Source: Planctomicrobium piriforme (lineage in GTDB: Bacteria; Planctomycetota; Planctomycetia; Planctomycetales; Planctomycetaceae). Taken from it: 64,000 nt of DNA. Made by a program: the position numbers and the translations under genes. The stretch is taken from positions 248,001 to 312,000 of the forward strand of contig NZ_FOQD01000001.1 of NCBI RefSeq assembly GCF_900113665.1, written 5' to 3'. The notes under the pieces are model-generated. The model made no database searches. It saw only the letters and a list, made by a program, of their open reading frames with translations, and was not told the origin of the DNA. This document shows, piece after piece, positions 16,541 through 24,531 of this stretch (positions are counted from its first letter, which is position 1; the number at the start of each line of letters is the position of its first letter).

Positions 16541-17428
16541 TCATTTCCGAAGGCGTTCGACCCACACGCTGCAAGGGGCGTGATGCAGCAGTCGGGTTGA
16601 AACGCTGCCCATGAGAACCCGTTCCCAGCCTGTTTTTCCGGTGTTGCCGACGACCAGCAGATCGGGTTTCCAACGGTCGACTTCATCGAGCAGATACGCT
16701 GCCGCGTCGCTCTTCTCCTTCAGCACCGTGCGGATGTTCGCAGTCGCGGCTTTCAATTGAGCCACGTCGGCTTCAAGGTGAGATCGCGTGCGTTCCAGCA
16801 GCGACGTCAGAGCGGGCGACCGCTGTAGCGTGTACTCGGTGTGGTACGCCTGCACGGTGTCGACCACGGTCATCACTAGAATCTCCGCGTCCTTTCCCAA
16901 CGGCAATGCTGCAAAGCGGCGGACGGCGCTGTGCGAGGCTTCGCTGCCGTCGACGGCAAACATGATGCGCGCCCCGCGCTGGGCACGGTCAGCCTGCGGC
17001 GGCCTCACGACCAGAACTGAACACGGGGCGTGCTTCGCCACGGAATCAGAAACGCTCCCCAGCAGGAACCGGCTCACTGCCCCCAGGCCCCGTGCTCCCA
17101 GTACGATCAGTTCAACTTGTTCACGGGCAGCGGCGTCGACGATCTCCCGCGCGGCCGCAGGTCCGCCCAAGAGTTCCGCCTTCACCGCCTTCGCCCAAGA
17201 CTCACATCGGATCGCAGCTTTCTTCGCGATTTCCCAGCCTTCGGCACGTGACCGCTCGATCTCTTGCTGAATCTGGGATGGCACTGCCACGCCGATCTCA
17301 GTCAGGTTCGGAACCGGACAGGTGTGTGCAACGATCACGTCCGGCTTCTGAGCAAAGGGGAACTTCTCCAGGAACGCCAGAGCATCTGCTGAGGATTTCG
17401 AACCGTCCACCGCGACGAGTAGTTTCAT
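16541..17428 (-). CDS. Tandem universal stress protein (two Usp domains)
   Basis: A 295-residue protein made of two UspA domains (about 1-142 and 153-293). Each has a nucleotide-binding pattern G-x2-G-x9-G-S: GARGLGAVSRFLLGSVSD in the first and GNTGKTGWERVLMGSVS in the second, so it probably binds ATP like the double-domain mycobacterial Usp proteins. HAPCSVLVV and HAPCSVWVE end the two halves. It is convergent with the phosphoketolase gene and 73 bp upstream, in its own direction, of the second cytochrome gene (17502-17969), with which it may form an operon. Usp proteins are common in low-oxygen regulons; the specific role here is not known. Confidence 0.94.
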   Translation of the reverse strand: MKLLVAVDGSKSSADALAFLEKFPFAQKPDVIVAHTCPVPNLTEIGVAVPSQIQQEIERSRAEGWEIAKKAAIRCESWAKAVKAELLGGPAAAREIVDAAAREQVELIVLGARGLGAVSRFLLGSVSDSVAKHAPCSVLVVRPPQADRAQRGARIMFAVDGSEASHSAVRRFAALPLGKDAEILVMTVVDTVQAYHTEYTLQRSPALTSLLERTRSHLEADVAQLKAATANIRTVLKEKSDAAAYLLDEVDRWKPDLLVVGNTGKTGWERVLMGSVSTRLLHHAPCSVWVERLRK

Positions 17429-17470
17429 TGCATGCTCTCTTCTCTGAACGCCATTTCGCTCTCAGTCCGT

Positions 17471-17493
17471 GCAGGGGCGAGGGGAGTTTGAAG
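17471..17493. repeat. Copy of the G-rich interspersed repeat
   Basis: 23 bp identical to 6977-6999 (GCAGGGGCGAGGGGAG plus TTTGAAG), lying between the Usp start and the stop codon of the downstream cytochrome. The C-rich arm is not conserved here. Confidence 0.8.
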
Positions 17494-17501
17494 GCAGCTT
17501 C

Positions 17502-17969
17502 TCATGGTGCAACAACAAGATTATTGCGGACATAGCGGTGGCATTCGATGCAATTCATCGTCGTCGCGAACCATTTGAGCGCGGCTTGATCGAGATTGTC
17601 GTTTTTGGCGGCGTCGATGAGAGCCTGACTGTTGCGTTGAAATTCGCTGCTGAACTGGCTGTAGACGGCGTCGTTGTACACCCGCCATGTTTCGGCCGCG
17701 CTCATGGAGTGCAGTGCTTCGGCTCCCGCTTTCACCAGCGTCAGATCTTCCAGCGCGAGTCCTTCCAGAATCTGATCGGAAGCGGCAAGCTTCTTCCGCA
17801 TGAACAGCGACAGCGACTTCTGGGCAGCGGGATCGCGGTGCGTCTGCTTCACGCGCGGCACGGCAGGCCGGTCCTGGGCCTGTGTCTCCATCCAGACCGC
17901 CGCCATGCCCGCAGTGAGCACGAACACCAGGGCCATCATGCCGCGTCGAAGTTTCATGTCCTGCTCCAT
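17502..17969 (-). CDS. Small periplasmic c-type cytochrome (class II-like), copy 2
   Basis: A 155-residue protein with a signal peptide (hydrophobic 11-27) and one heme motif CIECH (Cys140, Cys143, His144) near the C-terminus. FMRKKLAASDQILEGLALED (57-76) aligns with the equivalent segment of the cytochrome at 9813-10262. Met5 (start at 17957) is a possible alternative start. It lies downstream of the Usp gene on the same strand and divergent from the hemerythrin gene. As for copy 1, a role in electron transfer or in NO/O2 binding is possible. Confidence 0.78.
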   Translation of the reverse strand: MEQDMKLRRGMMALVFVLTAGMAAVWMETQAQDRPAVPRVKQTHRDPAAQKSLSLFMRKKLAASDQILEGLALEDLTLVKAGAEALHSMSAAETWRVYNDAVYSQFSSEFQRNSQALIDAAKNDNLDQAALKWFATTMNCIECHRYVRNNLVVAP

Positions 17970-18361
17970 CCTGTGCTGTACATCGCGGAATTCCCTTTAC
18001 CTGCACTGGCAAACGCGATGCCGGCTTCCCTTGTCCGTCCGTGCAGTAACGAAGTGACAACTGAAAAGATTGAAACTCTGAAAAAGTGGGCTGTAGCTCT
18101 CGGTAGTCGATGTGCAGTTCAGCACGGTTTTGCCCAAACAACGTGCGTCTGTGCACGCCGCAGACTGGATGCGAATCAATCCTGGCCGGCGGGGGCAAGT
18201 GTTCTTGGAAGACTTTGCCGAAATCGAGTTGAGTTCGTTCAGATCGCAGGATTGTGATTCGCGGCATTGCAGTTGCGACGTCCGCGATCGGGGTGTCACT
18301 CATGACAAACAGATGCGATTTCGGAACTCCCACGAGCCATCGCTATAAAGGAGTCAGCAGA
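17970..18361. other. Divergent control region between cytochrome and hemerythrin genes
   Basis: About 390 bp without a credible gene; the short frames here lack ribosome binding sites and family features. AAAGGAG at 18347 is the hemerythrin ribosome binding site. Both divergent promoters should lie here, but I could not identify a convincing operator. Confidence 0.4.
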
Positions 18362-18808
18362 ATGCGTACGGTGGATGAAAAATCTCTTACGGATCAACTG
18401 CATCTCGAACAGCAGCGGATCGATGCGGCCATTGCCGACTGGAGGCAGTGGTGGACTGAACTCAAGGAACTGGGCAAGCCCCATTTTGGCGAGATGGGAA
18501 TGCGTCTTTCGAAGGTTCTTGATCGGCTGACCGCACATTTCGAGCATGAAGAACGGACCGGCTTCCTCGTGCAGATCACGAATGATGCGGGAGCCGACCC
18601 GGACACGCCGCTCAAGCTCATTCAGGAACACGACGAGCTGCTGAATGAGCTGAAAGACTTGATTCATCGCCTGCAAACCTGCTGCGAAAGTGGATTCAGT
18701 TGGGGCGAGGCGCGACGTGCCGTCGATGCATTCCTCGAACGGCTTCGTCAGCACGAACACGAGGAAAGCGAACTGACAGAACGGGGAAAGACTTTTGTAA
18801 GGCACTGA
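18362..18808 (+). CDS. Hemerythrin HHE-domain protein
   Basis: The start at 18362 was chosen because AAGGAG lies about 9 bp upstream; the frame upstream to 18254 lacks features. The 148-residue protein is a single four-helix hemerythrin-like domain with candidate di-iron ligands His14, His59-x2-His62-Glu63/64 (HFEHEE), His90-Asp91 (EHDEL) and His131/133-Glu134/135 (HEHEE). Such proteins bind O2 or NO or protect iron centres. It is divergent from a cytochrome gene and convergent with the hybrid kinase gene (29 bp). It lacks fused signalling domains, so it is probably an effector rather than a sensor. Confidence 0.88.
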   Translation: MRTVDEKSLTDQLHLEQQRIDAAIADWRQWWTELKELGKPHFGEMGMRLSKVLDRLTAHFEHEERTGFLVQITNDAGADPDTPLKLIQEHDELLNELKDLIHRLQTCCESGFSWGEARRAVDAFLERLRQHEHEESELTERGKTFVRH

Positions 18809-18837
18809 TTTGCGGTCCGCAGCTCACCGAACGTCCC

Positions 18838-20289
18838 TCAGCACCTCTGGCACGGCAGGGTGATGACGATCTCAGTGCCAGGGCCGTCTCCGACTGCGAT
18901 GCGGCCCCCATGGGCTTCGACGATGCGCTTGCAGAGCGTCATCCCTAGGCCTGTCCCGCGGGTCTTCGTGGTGAAGAACGGATCGAAGATCCGTTCGCGC
19001 TGTTCGGGATTCAGGCCGGGTCCATTGTCCTTGATCGAGAATTGCCAGACCGGGTCGCCGACCGTGTTCACACGTTTCTCGCAATTGCAGCAGATCTCGA
19101 CCGGATCAGTGCAGGCTGCCAGTGAGTTCTCGAGGATGTTTCGAAAGACCTGTTGCAGCTGAAACCGGTCGACTTCGACGGTGCAATCGCGTGCTGAATC
19201 CAGCACGAGGAGACGCGCGTCGCGGCTCTGACGGGCATGCTCCAAATAGGCCCAGGTTTCCTGAATCAGTTCCCCGAGAACATAAGGGTGCTGTTCCAGT
19301 CGAATCGGCGCGGCATATTGACGCACTTCTTCGTAGAGCTGATGCAGATGGTTCTGCGCTTCCTGGATGCGATCGACCAGACGCAGCGCGTGCGGCAGCT
19401 CGGCAACTTCGACGGTCAGCAGTTCCAAAAACGCCTGACTGCGCTGGAGCGCATTGCGGCTTTCGTGCGCGAGGCCCGTCATCGCTTCCCCAATCGCCGC
19501 GAGTCGCTCTGACTGAACCAGCCGTTCAGTGGAATGTCGCGACTCCGTGACATCCTGCCCCACCGCCAGAATCCCTGCGCCGCCGTCGACATCCTCAAGC
19601 TGACGGGTTTTCCAGGCGATCCAGCGACGGGTTCCCTGGCGACAGGCCACCTGCGATCCCTGCTCTCCATGCGTCACGCGGTCGAAAACCTCTTCTGGAG
19701 TGCTCTCGGGGGCAGACGCGAGCGAGTGAGGGTAGAAGACGTCCAGGAAGTGTCGATTGAGGATCTCGGCAGCCGGGTAGCCGGTCAACGATTCGCCAAA
19801 TGGGCTGAAATAGGCAATCGACAGGTCTTGTCGAAGAATGACAATCAGGCATGGCGCTGCCTGCACCAGGTTGCGAAACTTGGCATCCGAGCGATTTTTT
19901 TCCCGAGCGAGCCAGCGCCGATGGGCCAGCCGCTGCAGACTGTTACGCAGAACCTCGGGATTGATCGGCTTGAGCAGATAATCGGCCGCCCCCTGGCGCA
20001 ATGCCGAAACGGCGTGATCAAAATCTCCGTGGCCGGTGATGATAATGACATCGGCCTCGGGCGCCTTCTCAGTCAAACGCGGCAGCACCTGCATGGCGGT
20101 GGCGTCGGGAAGCTTCCAGTCGAGAAGAATGATCGTCGCGTGCGTCAGAGCCTCCGATTGCAGAGCCTGCTGCGCTGTGTTCGCGAAATCGACGACATGC
20201 TGATCGAGTTCCAGAATATCCCGCAGGTTATCGCAGGTGTCGAAGTCGTCCTCGACGATGAGAATCCGTTGCGGCAGGGGCGTCTCCAT
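18838..20289 (-). CDS. Receiver-PAS-histidine kinase
   Basis: A 483-residue protein with an N-terminal receiver (Asp57 in IILLDWKLPD, Lys in YLLKPIN), a PAS domain (about 135-250, FRNLVQAAPCLIVILRQDLS) and a histidine kinase core: HisKA with His275 in GLAHESRNALQ, N box NILENSLAAC, G1 DNGPGL and G2 GTGLGM. The N-terminal receiver means its kinase activity may be set by another kinase, possibly the globin-coupled kinase upstream. The PAS domain has no recognisable heme or flavin ligand. It starts 12 bp after the dual-receiver gene on the same strand. Confidence 0.93.
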   Translation of the reverse strand: METPLPQRILIVEDDFDTCDNLRDILELDQHVVDFANTAQQALQSEALTHATIILLDWKLPDATAMQVLPRLTEKAPEADVIIITGHGDFDHAVSALRQGAADYLLKPINPEVLRNSLQRLAHRRWLAREKNRSDAKFRNLVQAAPCLIVILRQDLSIAYFSPFGESLTGYPAAEILNRHFLDVFYPHSLASAPESTPEEVFDRVTHGEQGSQVACRQGTRRWIAWKTRQLEDVDGGAGILAVGQDVTESRHSTERLVQSERLAAIGEAMTGLAHESRNALQRSQAFLELLTVEVAELPHALRLVDRIQEAQNHLHQLYEEVRQYAAPIRLEQHPYVLGELIQETWAYLEHARQSRDARLLVLDSARDCTVEVDRFQLQQVFRNILENSLAACTDPVEICCNCEKRVNTVGDPVWQFSIKDNGPGLNPEQRERIFDPFFTTKTRGTGLGMTLCKRIVEAHGGRIAVGDGPGTEIVITLPCQRC

Positions 20290-20301
20290 CGTGATCCCCT
20301 G

Positions 20302-21036
20302 TTATCTGGTCCGTCGGGCAAAGCGTTCGATTGTCTCCAGCAACTGGGACATCTCGAAGGGCTTGTAGCAGATGGCATCCGGCAGCGGCGTCGGCTCGGC
20401 GTCTTTCAGCAACTCTTCAGGATGGCCTGTAATGAGGATCGCCCGGGTGTCCGGGGCGGTACTGCGGATTTTCTCCAGCACATGCCGGCCATCACCGGTC
20501 GGAAGTTTGAGGTCCACCAGAATCACTTCGAACTGCCGCTCGCTGATCCGCTGCAGAGCCTCTTGTTCGGTGTGGGCAGTGCAACTGCGCATGCCCCGCG
20601 CGCGAAAGACGTCCCACAGATTGTGGCAGAGATCGACGTCGTCATCGACCACCATCACGAGCGGCTGCTCGACGGCATCGCTCACAAACGTCAGCAGTTG
20701 TTGCAGGTCGACTGGTTTGGACAGCACCTGCCAGACGCCCGCGTGCAGCGCATCCTTGATGGTCTGGGGATTGGCATAGGCGGTGACGATCAACGAGACG
20801 ATATCACCCCGCTGTTCCCGGATCGTTTTGTAGAGTGTGACGCCGTCCATGCCGGGCATCTTTAAATCGAGCAGCGCCACGTCGAAAGTGCGGCTGCGAA
20901 TCTTCTCCAGGGCCTCGGCCCCGCAAGAAGCAGTGTGAACTTCGTACCCGAACTCCTGCAGAATATCGGCCAGGTTCTGGCAGATGTCGGCTTCGTCGTC
21001 GACGACCAGAATCGATGGAGGGGAAGAGTGAGGCAT
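20302..21036 (-). CDS. Dual-receiver protein without output domain
   Basis: A 244-residue protein made of two CheY-like receivers in tandem: Asp57 (VALLDLKMPG) with Lys in VLSKPVD, and Asp175 (VILVDLKLPT) with Lys in CYKPFE. There is no DNA-binding or enzymatic output. It probably relays or integrates phosphate between the two flanking histidine kinases. Gene order on the minus strand is globin kinase (22365), dual receiver (21036), receiver-PAS-kinase (20289). Confidence 0.93.
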   Translation of the reverse strand: MPHSSPPSILVVDDEADICQNLADILQEFGYEVHTASCGAEALEKIRSRTFDVALLDLKMPGMDGVTLYKTIREQRGDIVSLIVTAYANPQTIKDALHAGVWQVLSKPVDLQQLLTFVSDAVEQPLVMVVDDDVDLCHNLWDVFRARGMRSCTAHTEQEALQRISERQFEVILVDLKLPTGDGRHVLEKIRSTAPDTRAILITGHPEELLKDAEPTPLPDAICYKPFEMSQLLETIERFARRTR

Positions 21037-21162
21037 CAGCTCGGGAGTCTTTCAACTGGTCACAGGCAACCCGCATGCAGTCGCTGAATGCGGATGTCTG
21101 GCGTGAGTGTATCGCTGGACCTTCAATCTGTTCAATCAGGGGAGTCAAAGGCGAGCCATGTG

Positions 21163-22365
21163 TTACGCATTTGTAAGTGAAGTGAATGCAGAAGCGGGAT
21201 TCTGATGATCGGATGAACGCAGGTGTACTTTGAAAACAGACCCTTTGCCGGGTTCACTTTCGACGTAGATCCGTCCTTCATTCTTTTCGAGAATGGCTTT
21301 CGCCATCGGTAACCCTAGGCCAATCCCACGGGCTTTGGTGGAAAAGAACGGTTCCATGGCGCGAATCAACTGTTCTGGTTCCATTCCGTGACCGGTGTCG
21401 GTCACCGAGATTTCCACATAGGGGTCTTGAGCCTGAACGGACAGTCCCAGCGTTCCACCTTGTGGCATCGCGTCGATGGCGTTTCGAATCAGATTTCCCA
21501 GTACGATCCGGATCTGACTGGCGTCGGCCAGCGCACATGGCAACGACTGAGGACAATCGATAATGACGTTGATGTTCTCAGGGTGCTCGGTCGCGCTGAT
21601 GAGATCGTGGAGATGCGTCTCGACATTGAACGGCTGCTGGTCTGCCACGGGGAGCCGCGCGAAATTCGTCAGCGAAGTGATCACTTCATTGGCGATTCCC
21701 ACCTGACGTTCGATGCGTTCAAGATGTTGCGAAACCTTCTCCGGCGGAGCATTGCGGGCATTGAGGAGATAGAAGACCGAGGTTTTGACGACGTTGAGCG
21801 GGTTCCGCAATTCGTGAGCGATGCCGCCGGCCACCTGACCAATGAGGGCGAGACGCTCAGTCGCCTGTTTGCGGAAGGTATATTCGGTCTGATAGGCGTC
21901 CTCGATGAGCGCCAGATCGAGATCGAGAAGCGTGTTCAAAGGGCGGAGCGCCTGCGAGAGTTCTTCGGGCGATGCCGTCCAGCGGCTTTCGAGCGCCTTG
22001 AACAGGCCGCCTCGCAAGCGGGACAAGGCGACATTTGTGTAGACCTGATCGAGGCCGATTTCGACATGCTTGTAGCCGATGCGCCAGCGTTTGAAGACGT
22101 AGCGGGCATCGTATTGCCCGGAGAACAACTGCCGCAGCCAGTCAATCAGCGTCCCTTTGAGACGGTCGATTTGAGCCTGTCCACCGGTGATCACCTGCAG
22201 CGCGGCGGGGTGCCGTTCGATTTCGTGATAGAAGTCTTCAACCAGTTCGCCGAAGCAGGGATCAAGAATCGGCAATAGCGCATGCACTTGCTCCGCGTCG
22301 CGTTCGGACCACCCCACATACCGTTGCAGTTCGCAATAGCGGTCAAAGACCTGCTGTTCGTTCAT
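21163..22365 (-). CDS. Globin-coupled (protoglobin) sensor histidine kinase
   Basis: A 400-residue protein. Residues 1 to about 160 form a sensor globin: RWRIGYKHVEIGLDQVY contains the proximal heme His100 in the family pattern IG-x2-H-x2-IGL. After a linker come HisKA (His184 in AHELRNPLN), N box NLIRNAIDAMPQGG, DTGHGM and GIGLGL. Globin-coupled sensors bind O2, CO or NO at heme, and here the signal should set autophosphorylation. First gene of the three-gene signalling unit (127 bp to the dual receiver). No ribosome binding site is obvious; an FNR-like palindrome abuts the start codon. Confidence 0.93.
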   Translation of the reverse strand: MNEQQVFDRYCELQRYVGWSERDAEQVHALLPILDPCFGELVEDFYHEIERHPAALQVITGGQAQIDRLKGTLIDWLRQLFSGQYDARYVFKRWRIGYKHVEIGLDQVYTNVALSRLRGGLFKALESRWTASPEELSQALRPLNTLLDLDLALIEDAYQTEYTFRKQATERLALIGQVAGGIAHELRNPLNVVKTSVFYLLNARNAPPEKVSQHLERIERQVGIANEVITSLTNFARLPVADQQPFNVETHLHDLISATEHPENINVIIDCPQSLPCALADASQIRIVLGNLIRNAIDAMPQGGTLGLSVQAQDPYVEISVTDTGHGMEPEQLIRAMEPFFSTKARGIGLGLPMAKAILEKNEGRIYVESEPGKGSVFKVHLRSSDHQNPASAFTSLTNA

Positions 22366-22712
22366 AGTTGAGATCGATCAAGTGTGCCGCGCCCGCACGC
22401 GACAGGTTTCATCAAAGTGTTGCCGTCCAGTCAATGTCGCGGACCGCTGACGCGCGTTCAACGCCGTGAGCTGAATCTGTTGCAAACCGGATACCGCGGC
22501 ATTGTTGCTGCGTCGGGTTTGAAAAGAGTGCCGCAATGCATCAAATCCGTCGCTGCCTGTGCGAATCAGCGCGCTGCGGTTCATTACCGCGCAGTGCAAC
22601 TCGACGAAACGTTTGCGTCTGGAGAATCGACACGATGCCCGCCTCGCAGGCAGTTAAACTGGTTGTACACGGCGGCGAACGAATCCTTGCCTGATTACCG
22701 GGATACCCATTG
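22366..22712. other. Divergent intergenic region, globin kinase / alcohol dehydrogenase
   Basis: About 350 bp without a credible gene. It holds the FNR-like palindrome at 22368-22381 and an imperfect palindrome around TTCATT near 22571-22597 (GCGCTGCGGT against ACCGCGCAGTGC). Promoters for both genes should be here. Confidence 0.4.
22368..22381. promoter_or_regulatory. FNR/CRP-like half-palindrome TTGAGATCGATCAA
   Basis: Nine of ten conserved positions of the FNR-family consensus TTGAT-N4-ATCAA are present. It lies only 2 bp before the ATG of the globin kinase, so it would repress or overlap a ribosome binding site rather than activate. No Crp/Fnr gene is in the window, so this may be chance. 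Confidence 0.25.
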
Positions 22713-23738
22713 ATGCGAGCAATGATTCTACGGAGGACCGCGCCGGTGACTGCCAACTCTCAACCGCTGGAGTTCGTGGAATTGCCGAAACCGGTCCCGG
22801 CAGCACACGAGATCCTCATTCAGGTGCGCGCGTGCGGCGTGTGCCATACGGAACTTGATGAGATCGAGGGCCGGCTGACGCCCCCTGCCCTGCCGGTCGT
22901 GCCAGGACATCAGGTCGTCGGAATCGTTGCTGAGTGCGGAACGGCGGTGACCCGCTTCCGGATCGGCGATCGCGTGGGAGTCGGCTGGATTCATTCCTCG
23001 TCGGGAGCCGAGGACGAGAACCTGAGCCCCTTGTTTCGGGCGACGGGCAAGGACGCGAACGGCGGCTATGCCGAATTCATGACCGTGGGGGAGGATTACG
23101 CCTACCCGATTCCAACGGAGTTCTCGGACGTGGAAGCGGCCCCCTTACTGTGCGCGGGCGCGGTGGGCTACCGGTCGCTCAAATTGACAGGCCTGCGAGA
23201 TGGTGAGGCATTGGGGCTGACAGGCTTTGGCGGTTCGGCACATCTGGTGATTCAGATGGCGCAATTCCTCTATCCCAGGTCGTCCGTCTCTGTGTTCGCG
23301 CGGGATGCGGAAGCTCGGAAGTTCGCATTAAGTCTGGGTGCGGTTTGGGTCGGAGACACGCAGGACCAGTGTCCGGTCCCCTTGAGCGCCATCATTGATA
23401 CGACTCCAGCGTGGACACCCGTGGTCGCGGCGCTGCGGAACCTGCGGCCAGGCGGGAGACTGGTGATCAACGCCATTCGCAAGGAAGACCGCGACAAGAG
23501 TGCGCTTTTTGATTTGAGCTACCACGAACATCTGTGGCTGGAGCGGGAGATCAAAACGGTCGCGAACGTGACGCAGTTCGACCTGTCGGAGTTTTTGCCG
23601 ATCGCGGCGCGGATTCCGTTGCGGCCTCAAGTACAGACGTACCGCCTGGAAGAAGCAAATCAGGCGTTACTCGACCTCAAACTGCAACCAGTGCAGGGAG
23701 CCAAGGTGCTGCTGGTGGGGAGCGTCGATGGGAAATGA
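22713..23738 (+). CDS. Zinc-type alcohol dehydrogenase lacking the structural zinc site
   Basis: A 341-residue medium-chain dehydrogenase similar to the adh_fam_2 group. Catalytic zinc ligands look intact: Cys in RACGVCHTE, His in VPGHQVVG (usually GHEVVG; the Glu is Gln here) and Cys in PLLCAGAVGYRSL. The nucleotide loop GFGGSAH is present. In the lobe where relatives carry four cysteines for the structural zinc, the sequence is GWIHSSSGAEDENLSP with no Cys at all. It would oxidise alcohols or, in a fermentative setting, reduce aldehydes to regenerate NAD+. ATG 22713 is preferred over the TTG one codon earlier. Confidence 0.88.
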   Translation: MRAMILRRTAPVTANSQPLEFVELPKPVPAAHEILIQVRACGVCHTELDEIEGRLTPPALPVVPGHQVVGIVAECGTAVTRFRIGDRVGVGWIHSSSGAEDENLSPLFRATGKDANGGYAEFMTVGEDYAYPIPTEFSDVEAAPLLCAGAVGYRSLKLTGLRDGEALGLTGFGGSAHLVIQMAQFLYPRSSVSVFARDAEARKFALSLGAVWVGDTQDQCPVPLSAIIDTTPAWTPVVAALRNLRPGGRLVINAIRKEDRDKSALFDLSYHEHLWLEREIKTVANVTQFDLSEFLPIAARIPLRPQVQTYRLEEANQALLDLKLQPVQGAKVLLVGSVDGK

Positions 23739-23777
23739 GTCCGTCCGTCAGACTTGAATGCCCATCTTCGGGCGAGT

Positions 23778-23800
23778 ATTCTGTCGACAGTCGACAATAT
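23778..23800. promoter_or_regulatory. Palindromic operator candidate upstream of the GntR gene
   Basis: A 23-bp near-perfect palindrome centred on 23789, with core TGTCGACAGTCGACA; 18 of the 22 non-central bases are symmetric. It lies about 20-43 bp before the GntR start codon. FCD-type GntR proteins commonly bind short palindromes of this size and repress their own gene. Confidence 0.5.
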
Positions 23801-23820
23801 CCCTGACCGTCGGGCCTGCG

Positions 23821-24504
23821 ATGACCACACTTGGAAAACCTCTCGAACGCCAGAGCCTGTCGACCGTGGTGCAGGAGCGGCTCAGTCGCGCCATTGTCTC
23901 GGGGGAACTCGCCGCCGGTGAACGTCTGCGGGAGCCGGAGCTCGCGACGAGACTCGGAGTGAGTCGCGCCCCGGTGCGCGAAGCTCTGATCGGATTGGAA
24001 TTCGCCGGGCTGGTGCTGTCGGACGAACGGGGACATTCGTCTGTGCCTGTCATGCAGGCGGATGATCTGCAAGAGATTTTTTTGGTTCGACTGGCGCTTG
24101 AGCCGGTCGCGATGCAACAGGCGTCACTGCGGTTGAGCAAAGAAGTCGTCGCGGCGCTCAAAAGCAATATCGAGCGGACGAGATCAGTGGAAACACTGGC
24201 CGAACTCGGTGCGATCGACGTTGAATTTCACGACCTGATCGTGCAGGCGAGCGAGCTGCCCCGACTGCGGAAACTCTGGTCGTTCGTGCGGTATCAGATC
24301 GAACTCTGGCTGAATCAGATGCAGCCGCTCGTCTCTGAAAACTTCGCGGAGACTCGCAATCTGACCGTCAAATCGCACCTGCAGCTTGTGAAAGCATTCC
24401 AGAGCGGTGACGCCGACGCGGCGTTCGCAGCAATGCGACAGCACATCACTGGCTGGCAGTCGCATCTGGCCGATGGACAGGCCGTGAATTCGTCGAACAC
24501 ATAA
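23821..24504 (+). CDS. GntR-family transcriptional regulator, FCD subfamily
   Basis: A 227-residue protein with an N-terminal winged helix (LSTVVQERLSRAIVSGEL, then ATRLGVSRAPVREALIGLE, the GntR recognition-helix pattern) and a helical FCD ligand domain (about 85-215) with Asp/His residues in the usual metal-binding pattern (IDVEFHDLI, then KSHLQLVKAF). FCD regulators respond to small carboxylates or sugars. The start at 23821 drops 21 poorly conserved residues and leaves the palindrome in the promoter. Next downstream is a DUF1501/PSCyt1 pair, 27 bp away, which may be its target. Confidence 0.92.
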   Translation: MTTLGKPLERQSLSTVVQERLSRAIVSGELAAGERLREPELATRLGVSRAPVREALIGLEFAGLVLSDERGHSSVPVMQADDLQEIFLVRLALEPVAMQQASLRLSKEVVAALKSNIERTRSVETLAELGAIDVEFHDLIVQASELPRLRKLWSFVRYQIELWLNQMQPLVSENFAETRNLTVKSHLQLVKAFQSGDADAAFAAMRQHITGWQSHLADGQAVNSSNT

Positions 24505-24531
24505 TCCTTCTCCAGCAGTGAGGGGCCGGTC

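Noticed and set aside
17092..17535. Open frame of 147 codons overlapping the Usp gene, with GRGEGSLK near its end
   Set aside because: It is antisense to the Usp gene; the GRGEGSLK part comes only from the interspersed DNA repeat.
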